The notes: a model not told the origin generated them from the letters alone. 64,000 bases of DNA from RGIG2041 sp045537695 (GCA_045537695.1 JAZSQB010000069.1:1-64000), one strand, 5' to 3'. Numbered from the stretch's first letter, positions 1-9,067 are shown. Numbers and translations: made by a program.

Positions 1-1353
<1,353 letters not shown>

Positions 1354-1367
1354 CTGTATATCCTCCC

Positions 1368-1739
1368 TTATTTATCGATTTCACCAATCGTATACTCTTT
1401 AACAACTTTACCGTTTACAACATGGTCTGCAACAATTTTTGCAACCTGTTCCGGTGTAACCTTACCGTAGGTTACTTTTTCCTGACCCGGAAGATATACT
1501 TCAACGATCGGCTCTAAACGGCAGAGGCCGATGCAGCCTGTCTGTACAACAGCTACGTTTGCAAGATTTCTCTTGTTTACTTCTTCCAAAAATGCACTGA
1601 GGACTGGTCTTGCACCTGCAGCAATACCGCAAGTAGCCATACCTACAACGATTCTAATGCCGTCTTGATCGTCATGTCTCATTTGAATCTGAGAAAGTGC
1701 CTGCTCTCTGAGAGCAGCGAGTTCAGCTAAAGACTTCAT
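1368..1739 (-). CDS. hndB: HndB-like thioredoxin-fold 2Fe-2S subunit
   Basis: Small 123-residue iron-sulfur protein of the NADP-reducing/bifurcating hydrogenase family. Cysteines at C37 (GMATCGIA), C69 and C73 (TGCIGLC) match the 2Fe-2S ferredoxin-like thioredoxin fold also seen at the start of HndC. It lies 14 bp upstream of hndC, and its ATG overlaps the stop of the ATPase gene (ATGA, 1736-1739), so the genes are translationally coupled. It probably carries electrons inside the HndABCD complex. Assignment rests on motif, size and gene order. Confidence 0.88.
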   Translation of the reverse strand: MKSLAELAALREQALSQIQMRHDDQDGIRIVVGMATCGIAAGARPVLSAFLEEVNKRNLANVAVVQTGCIGLCRLEPIVEVYLPGQEKVTYGKVTPEQVAKIVADHVVNGKVVKEYTIGEIDK

Positions 1740-2293
1740 AATCCTTTACCTCCATATAATTCTTGAATTCCGTCCTGCAGGCAACTTAAAATCCATGAAA
1801 GGATTTCGGGCCGGTCTAAACCGACCTCCTCGCCCAGTACAGAACGAATCTGCTTGGTATCAAAGATAAATTCGTTTTCTTCCACAATGTGTTTATAGTA
1901 AAAATCCAACGCCGGATTGCCTTGCACCAAAATATACATAACCGAGGCAATGTCGCCGAGCGGTTGACGGTCAATATGTGAATATCCGAACACGGCTTGC
2001 ACGCTTGTGCCTTCGCCGAGTTTGCTTGCAATGGTAAAGCTGCCGCCTGTCTCCTCCGCCGCTTCTTTAAAAAGCGGAATGCCGAGTCCAACCTTGCGTG
2101 TCGTGCGCGTGGTTGCAAACGGACTGATCACTTCCTTCAAAAACGCTTCGCTCATACCCTTGCCGTCATCCGTAATCTTGATGCTTAATACATCCGCCGG
2201 CACATGCTCGTATATTTCAACGGAAATGTTTTTTGCCTGCGCAGAAATGGAATTTTGTACAATATCCAAAATGTGGAGCGATAACTCTCTCAT
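1736..2293 (-). CDS. GHKL-type ATP-binding protein in the hydrogenase operon
   Basis: 185 residues with a histidine-kinase-like ATPase domain: N box around LDIVQNSI (residues 9-16), G1 box DDGKGM, G2 box GLGIPL. There is no dimerisation/phosphoacceptor histidine domain, so it is not a complete sensor kinase. The C-terminal 70 residues are family-specific (DFYYKHIVEENEF). Such a gene between the HndA and HndB subunits is a recurrent arrangement in Clostridia; its role, perhaps regulation by protein phosphorylation, is not established. It starts 1 bp after the hndA stop. Confidence 0.85.
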   Translation of the reverse strand: MRELSLHILDIVQNSISAQAKNISVEIYEHVPADVLSIKITDDGKGMSEAFLKEVISPFATTRTTRKVGLGIPLFKEAAEETGGSFTIASKLGEGTSVQAVFGYSHIDRQPLGDIASVMYILVQGNPALDFYYKHIVEENEFIFDTKQIRSVLGEEVGLDRPEILSWILSCLQDGIQELYGGKGL

Positions 2294-2294
2294 C

Positions 2295-2786
2295 TTATCT
2301 GTACTTGTTAATGATGTCTTCTACATCATCTACGCTCAAACGACCGTATACATCATCGTTGACTGTAAATACCGGCGCAAGACCGCAAGCACCGATACAT
2401 CTTGTCGCGTCCAAAGAAAACTTGCCGTCCTCAGAGCATTCGCCGACTTCAACATTAATCAGTTCTCTGATCTTGTTTAAAATATCGCCGGACCCCTTTA
2501 CGTAGCATGCAGTACCTAAGCATACTGCCACTTTGTACTCACCCTTCGGATAAAGCGAAAACTGTGTGTAGAATGTAACTACGCCGTAAATTTCCGCCAT
2601 TGAAAAACCGCCCTTTTCAGCAATGATCTGCTGTACTTCGATCGGCAGGTAGCCATAGATTTCCTGCGCTTCCTGCAAAATCGGCATCAGCGCACCCTGC
2701 TGACCGGCGTGGTTTTCAATGACCTTCAAGAGCTGCTCTTCCTGCTCTTTTGTGCCTTTAAAAGCAACTACCTTCTTTGCCTCCAT
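2295..2786 (-). CDS. hndA: HndA/NuoE-like 2Fe-2S subunit of bifurcating hydrogenase
   Basis: 163-residue NuoE-family protein. Four cysteines C89, C94 (VCLGTACYV), C130 and C134 (RCIGACGLAP) are the classic 2Fe-2S ligands; the N-terminal helical bundle contains GYLPIEVQ and the conserved YGVVTFYTQF. It is first gene of the structural operon hndA-ATPase-hndB-hndC, with an AGGAGG site just upstream. The 160 bp before it hold a strong terminator of the preceding gene and a Rex-like operator, so it is probably separately controlled. Confidence 0.93.
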   Translation of the reverse strand: MEAKKVVAFKGTKEQEEQLLKVIENHAGQQGALMPILQEAQEIYGYLPIEVQQIIAEKGGFSMAEIYGVVTFYTQFSLYPKGEYKVAVCLGTACYVKGSGDILNKIRELINVEVGECSEDGKFSLDATRCIGACGLAPVFTVNDDVYGRLSVDDVEDIINKYR

Positions 2787-2832
2787 TGTGCATCCTCCTG
2801 TACTCCTAATGGTTTTAATTACACTGTCAACT

Positions 2833-2850
2833 TCGTCAAGAAATTAACAA
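2833..2850 (-). promoter_or_regulatory. Rex-like redox operator upstream of hndA
   Basis: On the minus strand the site reads TTGTTAATTTCTTGACGA, compared with the Rex consensus TTGTTAA-N4-TTAACAA: seven of seven in the first half and five of seven in the second. It lies 47-64 bp before the hndA start. Rex senses NADH/NAD+ and controls hydrogenase and fermentation genes in Clostridia, which fits the operon. One imperfect half-site keeps confidence moderate. Confidence 0.5.
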
Positions 2851-2917
2851 TCATGTACTATAACATAGCAATTTACATTATAACATACTATTTTCAAATA
2901 ATCTACATATTTATTAA

Positions 2918-2955
2918 AAAAAGTGAGAAAATTTTTAAAAATTTTCTCACTTTTT
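2918..2955 (-). terminator. Perfect 19-bp-arm terminator overlapping the end of the PHP gene
   Basis: A perfect 38-nt inverted repeat with no spacer between the arms (left arm begins AAAAAGTGAGAAAA). The minus-strand transcript ends in a run of T. The stop codon of the PHP gene (2947-2949) lies inside the stem. It separates the signalling genes from hndA. Confidence 0.8.
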
Positions 2956-3660
2956 ACGCAATCTATTCAAAATTGCCAAAATATCTTTATTTTCAACCTC
3001 TATTGTATGCATAGGTTCGCTGATATCCCCCAGATAATGCGCATCCGAACTATGGAGCGCACGCAGTCCGCTTAAGCGTTCATCCGCATCTGTCCAACCC
3101 TTCCCCACCGCATTTTTGGAAAGTTCCACTGCATCAAATGCGATATCCGGCGGCAGAAAACCAAGATTGGAAATCACGCTGTATGCACTTTTATCCACAT
3201 GCGCCGCAATCAGCACGCCCCCCAGCGCATGCACATGCTGTGCAATATCATATACGCTAAGACCACACGCCGTAACCAACATACGGCTCTCCTCTGCTAT
3301 GCAGTTGTCCATTTCGTCCATAATCCATTGTTCGCCGAAAATCGCCGAATTATTTTGAATCGCAGGAAGTGCCCCCTGTACAATTTCCTGCATTTGCTCG
3401 CACGCCGCATAGGTTTCAAATAACGCAACCACATGCACTTCTTCGCAGGTTTCAATCTCCATGCCGGGCAAAACGATCAACCCTGCTTCCTTACCGACCT
3501 GCATTGCCGCTTTTGCATTGCCGCAGGCATTGTGATCCGTAACCGCAATGGCATCGAGTCCCTTAATCAGTGCCATATTGACAACATTATTCGGTGTCAT
3601 ATCCGCATCGCCACACGGCGAAAGGCAGGTATGTATATGAAAATCATAAAACAGCTTCAT
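2947..3660 (-). CDS. PHP-domain metal-dependent phosphoesterase
   Basis: About 237 residues. Motifs: FHIHTCLSPCGDADMTP (first HxH metal site), AVTDHNACGN, GMEIETCEEVHVVAL, GVLIAAHVDKS and SSDAHYL, which together give the His/Asp set of PHP phosphoesterases. The start is taken at MKLFYDFHIHT, 3660, after GTGAGG, slightly overlapping the DRTGG gene. PHP proteins of this kind recur next to DRTGG and HydS genes in hydrogenase loci; the substrate is unknown. Final gene of the signalling cluster. Confidence 0.85.
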   Translation of the reverse strand: MKLFYDFHIHTCLSPCGDADMTPNNVVNMALIKGLDAIAVTDHNACGNAKAAMQVGKEAGLIVLPGMEIETCEEVHVVALFETYAACEQMQEIVQGALPAIQNNSAIFGEQWIMDEMDNCIAEESRMLVTACGLSVYDIAQHVHALGGVLIAAHVDKSAYSVISNLGFLPPDIAFDAVELSKNAVGKGWTDADERLSGLRALHSSDAHYLGDISEPMHTIEVENKDILAILNRLRKK

Positions 3661-3664
3661 AACC

Positions 3665-3997
3665 TCACCCAATCAACTGATTGAATTTTGTAATAATCTC
3701 ATACGCTGTCCATTTGGCAGAAAGCACCGGAATCCCCTCTTCCTCAGCCTTTGCCCTTGCGTTTTCATCCGGCACAAGTCCCTCCGGCAAAACGACACAG
3801 CCGACCTCCGTCAGAACTGCAACGGCAATTACATTGATATTGGTCTGCACCGTAATCCATACATTGTCTTTTTGCGCATGGCTCATAGCGTAGCTGAGCA
3901 AATCGCATACATAGCAACCATCGAGCTCTTGTTCCAAACCGCTTGCGCCGGCACAAACCTTGCACGAAAGCGCATCCGCAAATTCTTTTACTGTCAA
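3665..3997 (-). CDS. DRTGG-domain protein (second copy)
   Basis: 110 residues, TTG start at 3997 preceded by GGAGGGATAACA, two bases after the HydS stop. Predicted alternating alpha/beta fold with WITVQTNINVIAVAVLTEVG and the C-terminal YEIITKFNQLIG helix, resembling DRTGG domains (also found in HPr kinase and phosphotransacetylase N-termini). It is paired with another DRTGG gene at 5749-6093 in the same cluster. Probably a small ligand- or partner-binding regulatory protein; function not known. Confidence 0.75.
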   Translation of the reverse strand: MTVKEFADALSCKVCAGASGLEQELDGCYVCDLLSYAMSHAQKDNVWITVQTNINVIAVAVLTEVGCVVLPEGLVPDENARAKAEEEGIPVLSAKWTAYEIITKFNQLIG

Positions 3998-3999
3998 TG

Positions 4000-5292
4000 T
4001 TATCCCTCCAACTCCGCTATTTCACGCACAAGCTCACTGACCTTACTGCGCAAATTATGTATACAATCAATCTCTCTGCCAAAGCCGCGCACCACGTCTT
4101 CTGCAAGTGCTTTGCAGGACGGCGCACCACAGCTGCCGCAATCCAGCTTCGGCAGGCGTTCCTCAATCTCCTTCATTTCCTGCATCTTGCGCATAGCTGT
4201 CGCTCTGTCCTCATCCAACTTTAGAATCGGCACATATTCAATCGGACTATCGAAAAGCACATCCTCTAAATCAATCTGCGGCAGTCCGCGCTCTGTTTCA
4301 TAGCTTGTAAGACTTTTACTGATCTGTTCTATTCGTGCTCTTGCGGCATAGCCGTTTTCCACCGTCAAAGGACCACCGACACAGCCGCCTGCGCAAGCAC
4401 AAGCTTCCACAAACTCCACGTGGCTGATCTGATTATCCTCCAGGCTTTCCAGTACCTGAATTACATTGTCAATGCCGTCTACGGCAAGATAAGCATCTTT
4501 ACTGAGCGCCTTTGCTTCTCCGCCACTGTGACACCAATTCACGCCTTTCAAGCCGGCGCGCATCAATTTTTCCTTTGGCGCAAGGCTGCCCAGAATCGGC
4601 GCAAGCTTTTTATACACTTCACTGATGGAAATCGCGCCGTCTACATAACTTTTATCTTCACCGAGCGGCTCATGGAGCGTCGTCACCTTTGCCGCACACG
4701 GCGAAATAAAGAACACGCCGATATCCTCAGCCGGAATCCCGTACTTTTCCACCGCTCTTTTTCTTGCAAGCTTAGCCGCCAAATCCATCGGCGCACTGAG
4801 TGGCAACAAATTTTTAATCAAACTTGGAAAACGCACGCGAATCAAACGCACAATTGCGGGGCACGCCGTTGAAATCACCGGCATTTCCAATTTCTTTTGC
4901 ATCAGCAAATCCATCGTCGCAATCGTAACAATTTCCGCCGCTCTCGCCACTTCGTACACATCGTCAAAACCGATTTCCTTTAAACCGTTTAAAATCAGAT
5001 TGATATCGCGCACGTTATGAAACTGTCCGTACAGTGCCGGTGCCGGCAGTGCAATCTTGTATTTAAAATTATATATACTGTCAAACGGGTCTGTAACTGC
5101 CTGCTTTGCATGATACGGACACACGCGTATACATTCGCCGCAATCTATACAGCGTTCTTTGATAATTCTCGCTTTGCCGTCACGCACACGAATCGCCTCC
5201 GTCGGACAGCGACGGATGCAGTTTGTACAACCCATACATTTTTCTTTATCTAACGTTACTGAATGAAAATATGTCTGTCCCAAAGCTTTCAC
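4000..5292 (-). CDS. Sensory-type FeFe hydrogenase homologue (HydS-like, group C)
   Basis: 430 residues, GTG start. Order: two 4Fe-4S clusters (C19-x2-C22-x2-C25-x3-C29; C48-x2-C51-x2-C54-x3-C58), an H-cluster-type domain, then a C-terminal 4Fe-4S motif (LDCGSCGAPSC, 383-393). H-cluster signatures are altered: the canonical TSCCP is STACP (Ala143 replaces the proton-transfer cysteine), L2 is SPCAAKVTT without the canonical glutamate, and L3 is EACACAGGC, with Cys298 where catalytic enzymes have methionine. The remaining cluster cysteines are present. These changes are typical of sensory hydrogenases rather than turnover enzymes. It sits with ATPase, DRTGG and PHP genes. Confidence 0.85.
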   Translation of the reverse strand: MKALGQTYFHSVTLDKEKCMGCTNCIRRCPTEAIRVRDGKARIIKERCIDCGECIRVCPYHAKQAVTDPFDSIYNFKYKIALPAPALYGQFHNVRDINLILNGLKEIGFDDVYEVARAAEIVTIATMDLLMQKKLEMPVISTACPAIVRLIRVRFPSLIKNLLPLSAPMDLAAKLARKRAVEKYGIPAEDIGVFFISPCAAKVTTLHEPLGEDKSYVDGAISISEVYKKLAPILGSLAPKEKLMRAGLKGVNWCHSGGEAKALSKDAYLAVDGIDNVIQVLESLEDNQISHVEFVEACACAGGCVGGPLTVENGYAARARIEQISKSLTSYETERGLPQIDLEDVLFDSPIEYVPILKLDEDRATAMRKMQEMKEIEERLPKLDCGSCGAPSCKALAEDVVRGFGREIDCIHNLRSKVSELVREIAELEG

Positions 5293-5304
5293 ATCCTATC
5301 TGCG

Positions 5305-5727
5305 TCAGCAATAAATCACCATTTCTACAGTAGTTCCTACGCCGACCTCCGATTTCACTGTCATTTCATCGGTATAGTTTTTCATATTCGGAAGCCCCAT
5401 GCCGGCACCGAAGCCGAGGTCTCTGGCTTCCTGGCTCGCCGTAGAATACCCTTCTTTCATTGCAAGTTCTACGTCCGCAATGCCGGGTCCCTTATCAGAG
5501 AGCACGATTCGGATTGTGTCCGGGTCTATATACACATCCGCTACGCCGCCGTCCGCATGAATTACCATGTTGATTTCGCCTTCATACATAGCAATTGCCG
5601 CTCGACGAATCACAGCCGGATCAAACCCGAGCTGGTTGAGTGTTTTCTTCACCTTGCCGGAAGCTGCGCCGGCATCCACAAAATTATTACCGTCAATATT
5701 GAATTGCAATTTAATGGTTTCTGCCAT
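5305..5727 (-). CDS. RsbW/SpoIIAB-like anti-sigma-type ATPase
   Basis: 140-residue GHKL ATPase resembling serine protein kinases/anti-sigma factors: N box AMYEGEINMVIHA, G1 box DKGPGI, G2 box GFGAGMGLPNMKN, and a final VGVGTTVEM strand. It lies between a DRTGG gene (21 bp upstream) and the HydS gene (12 bp downstream). It may phosphorylate or sequester a partner in response to the redox/H2 signal read by the HydS protein; this is inference from context. Confidence 0.85.
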   Translation of the reverse strand: MAETIKLQFNIDGNNFVDAGAASGKVKKTLNQLGFDPAVIRRAAIAMYEGEINMVIHADGGVADVYIDPDTIRIVLSDKGPGIADVELAMKEGYSTASQEARDLGFGAGMGLPNMKNYTDEMTVKSEVGVGTTVEMVIYC

Positions 5728-5748
5728 AATACGGTTGCCTCCCGTCGG

Positions 5749-6093
5749 TTATTTTCGCGGTACCAAGCCCGCCGCATACAATTCGCCACACGCTACATAC
5801 ATCGGCTTTTGTGTGCGCATCAGCACCATACCGCGTTCCTTGGCAAGTAAAATCATTTCTGCGCTCGGCACCTTGCCGCGCACAAAAACAATCACTTTGA
5901 TATCCATCATTTCCGCCGTACGTACCACCTGCGGATTTACAAGACCGGTCAAAAGCAGCCCTTCCTCTTTTACGAACGCCAATACATCGCTCATCATATC
6001 GCTGCCGCAAGCCGTTTTGACTTCCATCTCCAGCAATTCTTCGCCGGTTTCCACAACCGCGTCCAATAATTCTTTTACTTCTTTTACTTTCAT
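5749..6093 (-). CDS. DRTGG-domain protein (first copy)
   Basis: 114 residues with the DRTGG-family pattern LLLTGLVNPQVVRTAEMMDI, then VIVFVRGKVP and MVLMRTQKPMYVACGELYAAGL. First gene of the signalling cluster; GGGGAG ribosome site 8 bp before the ATG. Homologous in fold to the gene at 3665-3997, but sequence similarity between the two is low by eye. The role is unknown; it is commonly found with HydS-type hydrogenases. Confidence 0.8.
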   Translation of the reverse strand: MKVKEVKELLDAVVETGEELLEMEVKTACGSDMMSDVLAFVKEEGLLLTGLVNPQVVRTAEMMDIKVIVFVRGKVPSAEMILLAKERGMVLMRTQKPMYVACGELYAAGLVPRK

Positions 6094-6145
6094 AGCAGTC
6101 TCCCCACTTTCGGTTTTACTTCTAATTCTTCTAACCGATATTTAT

Positions 6146-6174
6146 ATTATACCACTATAAAAGAACATGCACAA
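6146..6174 (-). promoter_or_regulatory. Promoter of the HydS signalling cluster
   Basis: Minus strand TTGTGC-N17-TATAAT; good -10, weak -35. The -35 box lies inside the birA terminator hairpin, so termination and initiation share sequence. Confidence 0.5.
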
Positions 6175-6191
6175 GAGTTTTTTCTTGTGCA
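6168..6191 (-). terminator. Terminator after birA
   Basis: Stem TGCACAAGA/TCTTGTGCA with a 6-nt loop, followed on the minus strand by TGTTCTTTTAT. It begins 24 bp after the birA stop. Confidence 0.75.
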
Positions 6192-6214
6192 CGTTGCATA
6201 AAAACATTGTTTAT

Positions 6215-6997
6215 TTATTGTTCTGTTCTTCTAATGGAGATTTCCGCGCTGCGCAGAACTTCCGCTTCACCGTCCGCGTAAGTTACGCACAAACCACCCT
6301 CCGCATCAATATCCGTCACAAAAGCAGCACGACCGATTCCGTTTTGCAGTACCGTTACGTATTTACCGATGACAAAGCTTCGTGCACGGTATTCCTGCAT
6401 GACATTCTTATCCGAAAGCGTATCGTACACTGCACACAGTTCGTTTATTAATTCTGCCGCAAGCATATCGCATGACGGCACGTTGTCCGCATGTCTGTCA
6501 AGCGTGGTCACTATTTCTTTTAATTCCGCATCAAATGCATCGTAGCCGCAGACATTGACACCGACGCCGACAATGATCGTTTTAATTTTTCCGCTTGTCG
6601 CATCCGTTACGGCTTCCGTCAATATACCGCATACTTTTTTGCCGCCGAGATACACATCGTTGACCCATTTGATTTCTGCTTTTTCACGTGCATATCCGTT
6701 CAGCACGCGGCAGACCGCAACCGCCGCAGCTGCCGTAACCAACAAAACCGCATCTGCATTGTCTTCCGCATCAAAGGCAACACTTAAATAGATACCGTTT
6801 CCCTTCGGCGAAACAAAGGTCCTGCCGAGCCGTCCCCGACCGCCGCTCTGGCTGTCGGCAAGCACCGCCGTTTTGTGCATAACCGGCTGTGTACGGCACA
6901 GAGTTTTCAAATATGTATTTGTAGAATCAATCTCATCAAACACAGCATGCAGCGTGATATTCTTATCCAAAGCACATACAATTTTTTTCTCATCCAT
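6215..6997 (-). CDS. birA: Biotin--[acetyl-CoA-carboxylase] ligase
   Basis: Attaches biotin to carboxylase carrier protein using ATP. About 260 residues; the ATG at 6997 is chosen because AGGTGAAAGG stands directly before it (an upstream in-frame GTG lies inside that site). Contains the biotinyl-AMP loop GGRGRLGRTF, KWVNDVYLGGKKVCGIL and the C-terminal SH3-like domain (GRAAFVTDIDAEGGL). The N-terminal DNA-binding helix-turn-helix of bifunctional BirA is absent, so it should be an enzyme only. Terminators flank it on both sides. Confidence 0.93.
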   Translation of the reverse strand: MDEKKIVCALDKNITLHAVFDEIDSTNTYLKTLCRTQPVMHKTAVLADSQSGGRGRLGRTFVSPKGNGIYLSVAFDAEDNADAVLLVTAAAAVAVCRVLNGYAREKAEIKWVNDVYLGGKKVCGILTEAVTDATSGKIKTIIVGVGVNVCGYDAFDAELKEIVTTLDRHADNVPSCDMLAAELINELCAVYDTLSDKNVMQEYRARSFVIGKYVTVLQNGIGRAAFVTDIDAEGGLCVTYADGEAEVLRSAEISIRRTEQ

Positions 6998-7015
6998 ACC
7001 TTTCACCTAAAAGAA

Positions 7016-7040
7016 AACGGGCGAACGTGGTTCACCCGTT
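7016..7040 (-). terminator. Terminator after ychF
   Basis: Minus strand hairpin AACGGGTGAA/TTCGCCCGTT with a 5-nt loop, followed by TTTTCTTTT. It sits 9 bp after the ychF stop and just before the birA ribosome site. Confidence 0.85.
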
Positions 7041-7049
7041 AAATTCAAA

Positions 7050-8141
7050 TCAGACATTGAAACGGAACAGTACAATATCTCCGTCTTTCATCACATAATC
7101 CTTGCCTTCGGAACGGACAAGCCCTTTTTCCTTTGCCGCAACCATATTGCCGCAAGCGATAAGGTCATCATAATGGATAACTTCCGCACGGATAAAGCCC
7201 TTTTCAAAATCCGAATGGATTTTACCTGCCGCCTGCGGTGCCTTTGTGCCGTTGGTAATTGTCCATGCGCGAACTTCCGGCTCACCGGCAGTCAGATAAC
7301 TGATTAAGCCGAGCAACTTGTAGCTGGACTTTACAATCTTGTCAAGGCCGGATTCTGCCATGCCCATTTCGGCAAGGAATTCCTGCTTTTCTTCCGGCTC
7401 AAGCTCTGCGATTTCTTCTTCGATTCTTGCACAAATGGCAATCACTTCCGAGCCTTCCGCATCTGCAATGCCCTTCACTTCGGCAACCATCGCGTTCTCC
7501 GATGCATCTGCCGCTTCATCTTCGGACACATTTGCAGCATACAGTACCGGCTTCATAGTCAGAAGCGCAACTTCGCGCATCATTTCTCTTTCTTCATCGC
7601 TGTAGTCAAGCGCACGCGCCGGCTTACCTTCTTCAAGCCCAGCCTTTACGCGCTCTAAAAGGTCGAGCTCAATCTGGAATTTCTTATCGCCCTTCAGTGC
7701 CTTTTTTACGCGGTCAATTCTGCGCTCAATCATTTCCATATCGGCAAATACGAGCTCGAGATTGATGGTTTCAATATCACGTGCCGGACCGATGCTGCCG
7801 TCCACATGCACGATGTTGGAGTCTTCAAAGCAACGTACTACATGCACGATGGCATCCACTTCACGGATGTGGGACAGAAACTTATTTCCGAGACCTTCAC
7901 CGCGGCTTGCGCCCTTTACAAGACCTGCGATATCCACAAACTCAATCATCGCCGGCGTAACCTTCTTCGGGTTGTGCATTTTGGTAAGCACATCGAGTCT
8001 TTCATCCGGCACAGCTACGATGCCGACATTCGGCTCAATCGTACAGAACGGATAGTTTGCAGACTCCGCGCCCGCCTGTGTAATTGCATTAAAAAGTGTG
8101 GATTTTCCGACATTCGGCAGACCAACTATACCGAGTTTCAT
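7050..8141 (-). CDS. ychF: Redox-regulated ATPase YchF/OLA1
   Basis: 363 residues, normal length for the family. G1 loop GLPNVGKSTL (7-16), switch DIAGLVKGASRGEGLGNKF, the ATP-preferring NVSEDE in place of the guanine-specific NKxD, and the C-terminal TGS-type domain ending KDGDIVLFRFNV. Binds ribosomes and hydrolyses ATP. AAAGGAG ribosome site. Its promoter and leader lie inside repeat A; a decayed copy of this leader plus six codons is found at 15,842-15,896. Confidence 0.97.
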   Translation of the reverse strand: MKLGIVGLPNVGKSTLFNAITQAGAESANYPFCTIEPNVGIVAVPDERLDVLTKMHNPKKVTPAMIEFVDIAGLVKGASRGEGLGNKFLSHIREVDAIVHVVRCFEDSNIVHVDGSIGPARDIETINLELVFADMEMIERRIDRVKKALKGDKKFQIELDLLERVKAGLEEGKPARALDYSDEEREMMREVALLTMKPVLYAANVSEDEAADASENAMVAEVKGIADAEGSEVIAICARIEEEIAELEPEEKQEFLAEMGMAESGLDKIVKSSYKLLGLISYLTAGEPEVRAWTITNGTKAPQAAGKIHSDFEKGFIRAEVIHYDDLIACGNMVAAKEKGLVRSEGKDYVMKDGDIVLFRFNV

Positions 8142-8290
8142 ATATCTTCATTCTCCTTTATTTTCAAGGGTTTCAAATTGACCTGACACCAATTTGACAC
8201 CATTACATTTTAATAGTTTCCTACTTTACATCAAAACATTATATCACAATACCGAATAATAGTCAATTATTCTGCGTGTTTTTGTTTCAA
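8135..8290 (-). repeat. Repeat copy A: ychF leader, att-like core and promoter
   Basis: Shares with copy B (15838-16010) the segment TCTCCTTTATTTTCAAGGG, the core at 8183-8204 (CTGACACCAATTTGACACCA) and the right half ending in AGTCAATTATTCTGCGTG. It shares core and right half, but not the left flank, with copy D (21592-21736). Here the left flank is the true ychF 5' end. It forms the left edge of the AT-rich accessory segment. Confidence 0.85.
8238..8266 (-). promoter_or_regulatory. ychF promoter within repeat A
   Basis: Minus strand TTGACT-N17-TATAAT, pointing at ychF. The same promoter with much of the same spacer recurs in copies B and D. Confidence 0.8.
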
Positions 8291-8313
8291 TTTTGCTACG
8301 ATTTTTTCATAGA

Positions 8314-8345
8314 TTAACTTTCTTTTAACTTTGTGAATTTATAAT
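8314..8345 (+). promoter_or_regulatory. Candidate response-regulator site and -10 box of the VTC-CotH operon
   Basis: Two direct copies of TTAACTTT at 8314 and 8325, exactly 11 bp apart, end 7 bp before a TATAAT at 8340-8345. There is no good -35 box. This is the layout of promoters activated by OmpR/PhoB-family regulators, and such a regulator is encoded at 12191-12862 in the same module. Assignment is inference. Confidence 0.45.
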
Positions 8346-8401
8346 AATATTAAAATCAGGAAAATGTTTTGAATTTGACATAGCTCGGGAGGTGATAACA
8401 A

Positions 8402-9067
8402 GTGAAATTCAGGCATGAATACAAGCATCAAATAAACCTTGCTGATATATACGGTCTCAGGACAAGGCTTAGTGCAGTTGCAAAGTACGATCCTAATGCA
8501 GGCGAAGATGGGACATATTTTATCAAGAGCTTATATTTTGATAATTATATGGATAAAGCTCTTCGAGAAAAGATTGATGGATTGAATAAGCGAGAAAAGT
8601 TTCGTATCAGGTACTACGGAACCGACACATCCTTTATCCGATTAGAGAAAAAAAGCAAAATAAACGGTTTATGTAATAAAGAAAGCTGCAGAATTACTGC
8701 TGAGGAATGTCAAAAGCTTATTGTCGGCGATATTGAGTTTATGAAGGATAGTGAACATGAGCTGATACGAGAGTTATACTCTAAGATGAAATATCAGGTT
8801 CTCCGACCTAAATGTATCGTAGCATACACCCGTGAGTGTTTTGTATATCCACCCGGGAATGTGAGGGTAACACTTGATATGAATATCTGTGGCAGTAACA
8901 ATGTAAGGGAATTCCTGAATCCTGATTTGCCTTTCTTGCAGACTTATCACGAAGCAATCTTAGAAGTAAAATGGGATGAGTTTCTTCCACAGATTATTAG
9001 GGACTGTGTTCAGGTTAAATCAAGAAGAAGTGCCGCCTTCTCAAAATATGCGGCAATAAGAATATAA
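8402..9067 (+). CDS. VTC-domain polyphosphate polymerase-like protein
   Basis: 221 residues, GTG start with a strong GGGAGGTGA site. The VTC domain occupies the whole length. Basic and acidic positions of the tunnel-shaped active site are visible: RHEYKHQI at the N-terminus, FDNYMDKALREK, REKFRIRYYG, IRLEKKSKINGL, ARECF-like text (YTRECFVYPP), ILEVKWDEFLP and RRSAAFSKY. In yeast Vtc4 this fold makes polyphosphate from ATP; bacterial forms are often encoded next to DUF4956 and CotH genes, as here. First gene of a four-gene run. Confidence 0.85.
   Translation: MKFRHEYKHQINLADIYGLRTRLSAVAKYDPNAGEDGTYFIKSLYFDNYMDKALREKIDGLNKREKFRIRYYGTDTSFIRLEKKSKINGLCNKESCRITAEECQKLIVGDIEFMKDSEHELIRELYSKMKYQVLRPKCIVAYTRECFVYPPGNVRVTLDMNICGSNNVREFLNPDLPFLQTYHEAILEVKWDEFLPQIIRDCVQVKSRRSAAFSKYAAIRI

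Noticed and set aside
5567..6160. 197-codon plus-strand frame over the RsbW-like and DRTGG genes
   Set aside because: Crosses two real genes and the promoter between birA and the cluster; low-complexity Ser/Ile/Thr text.
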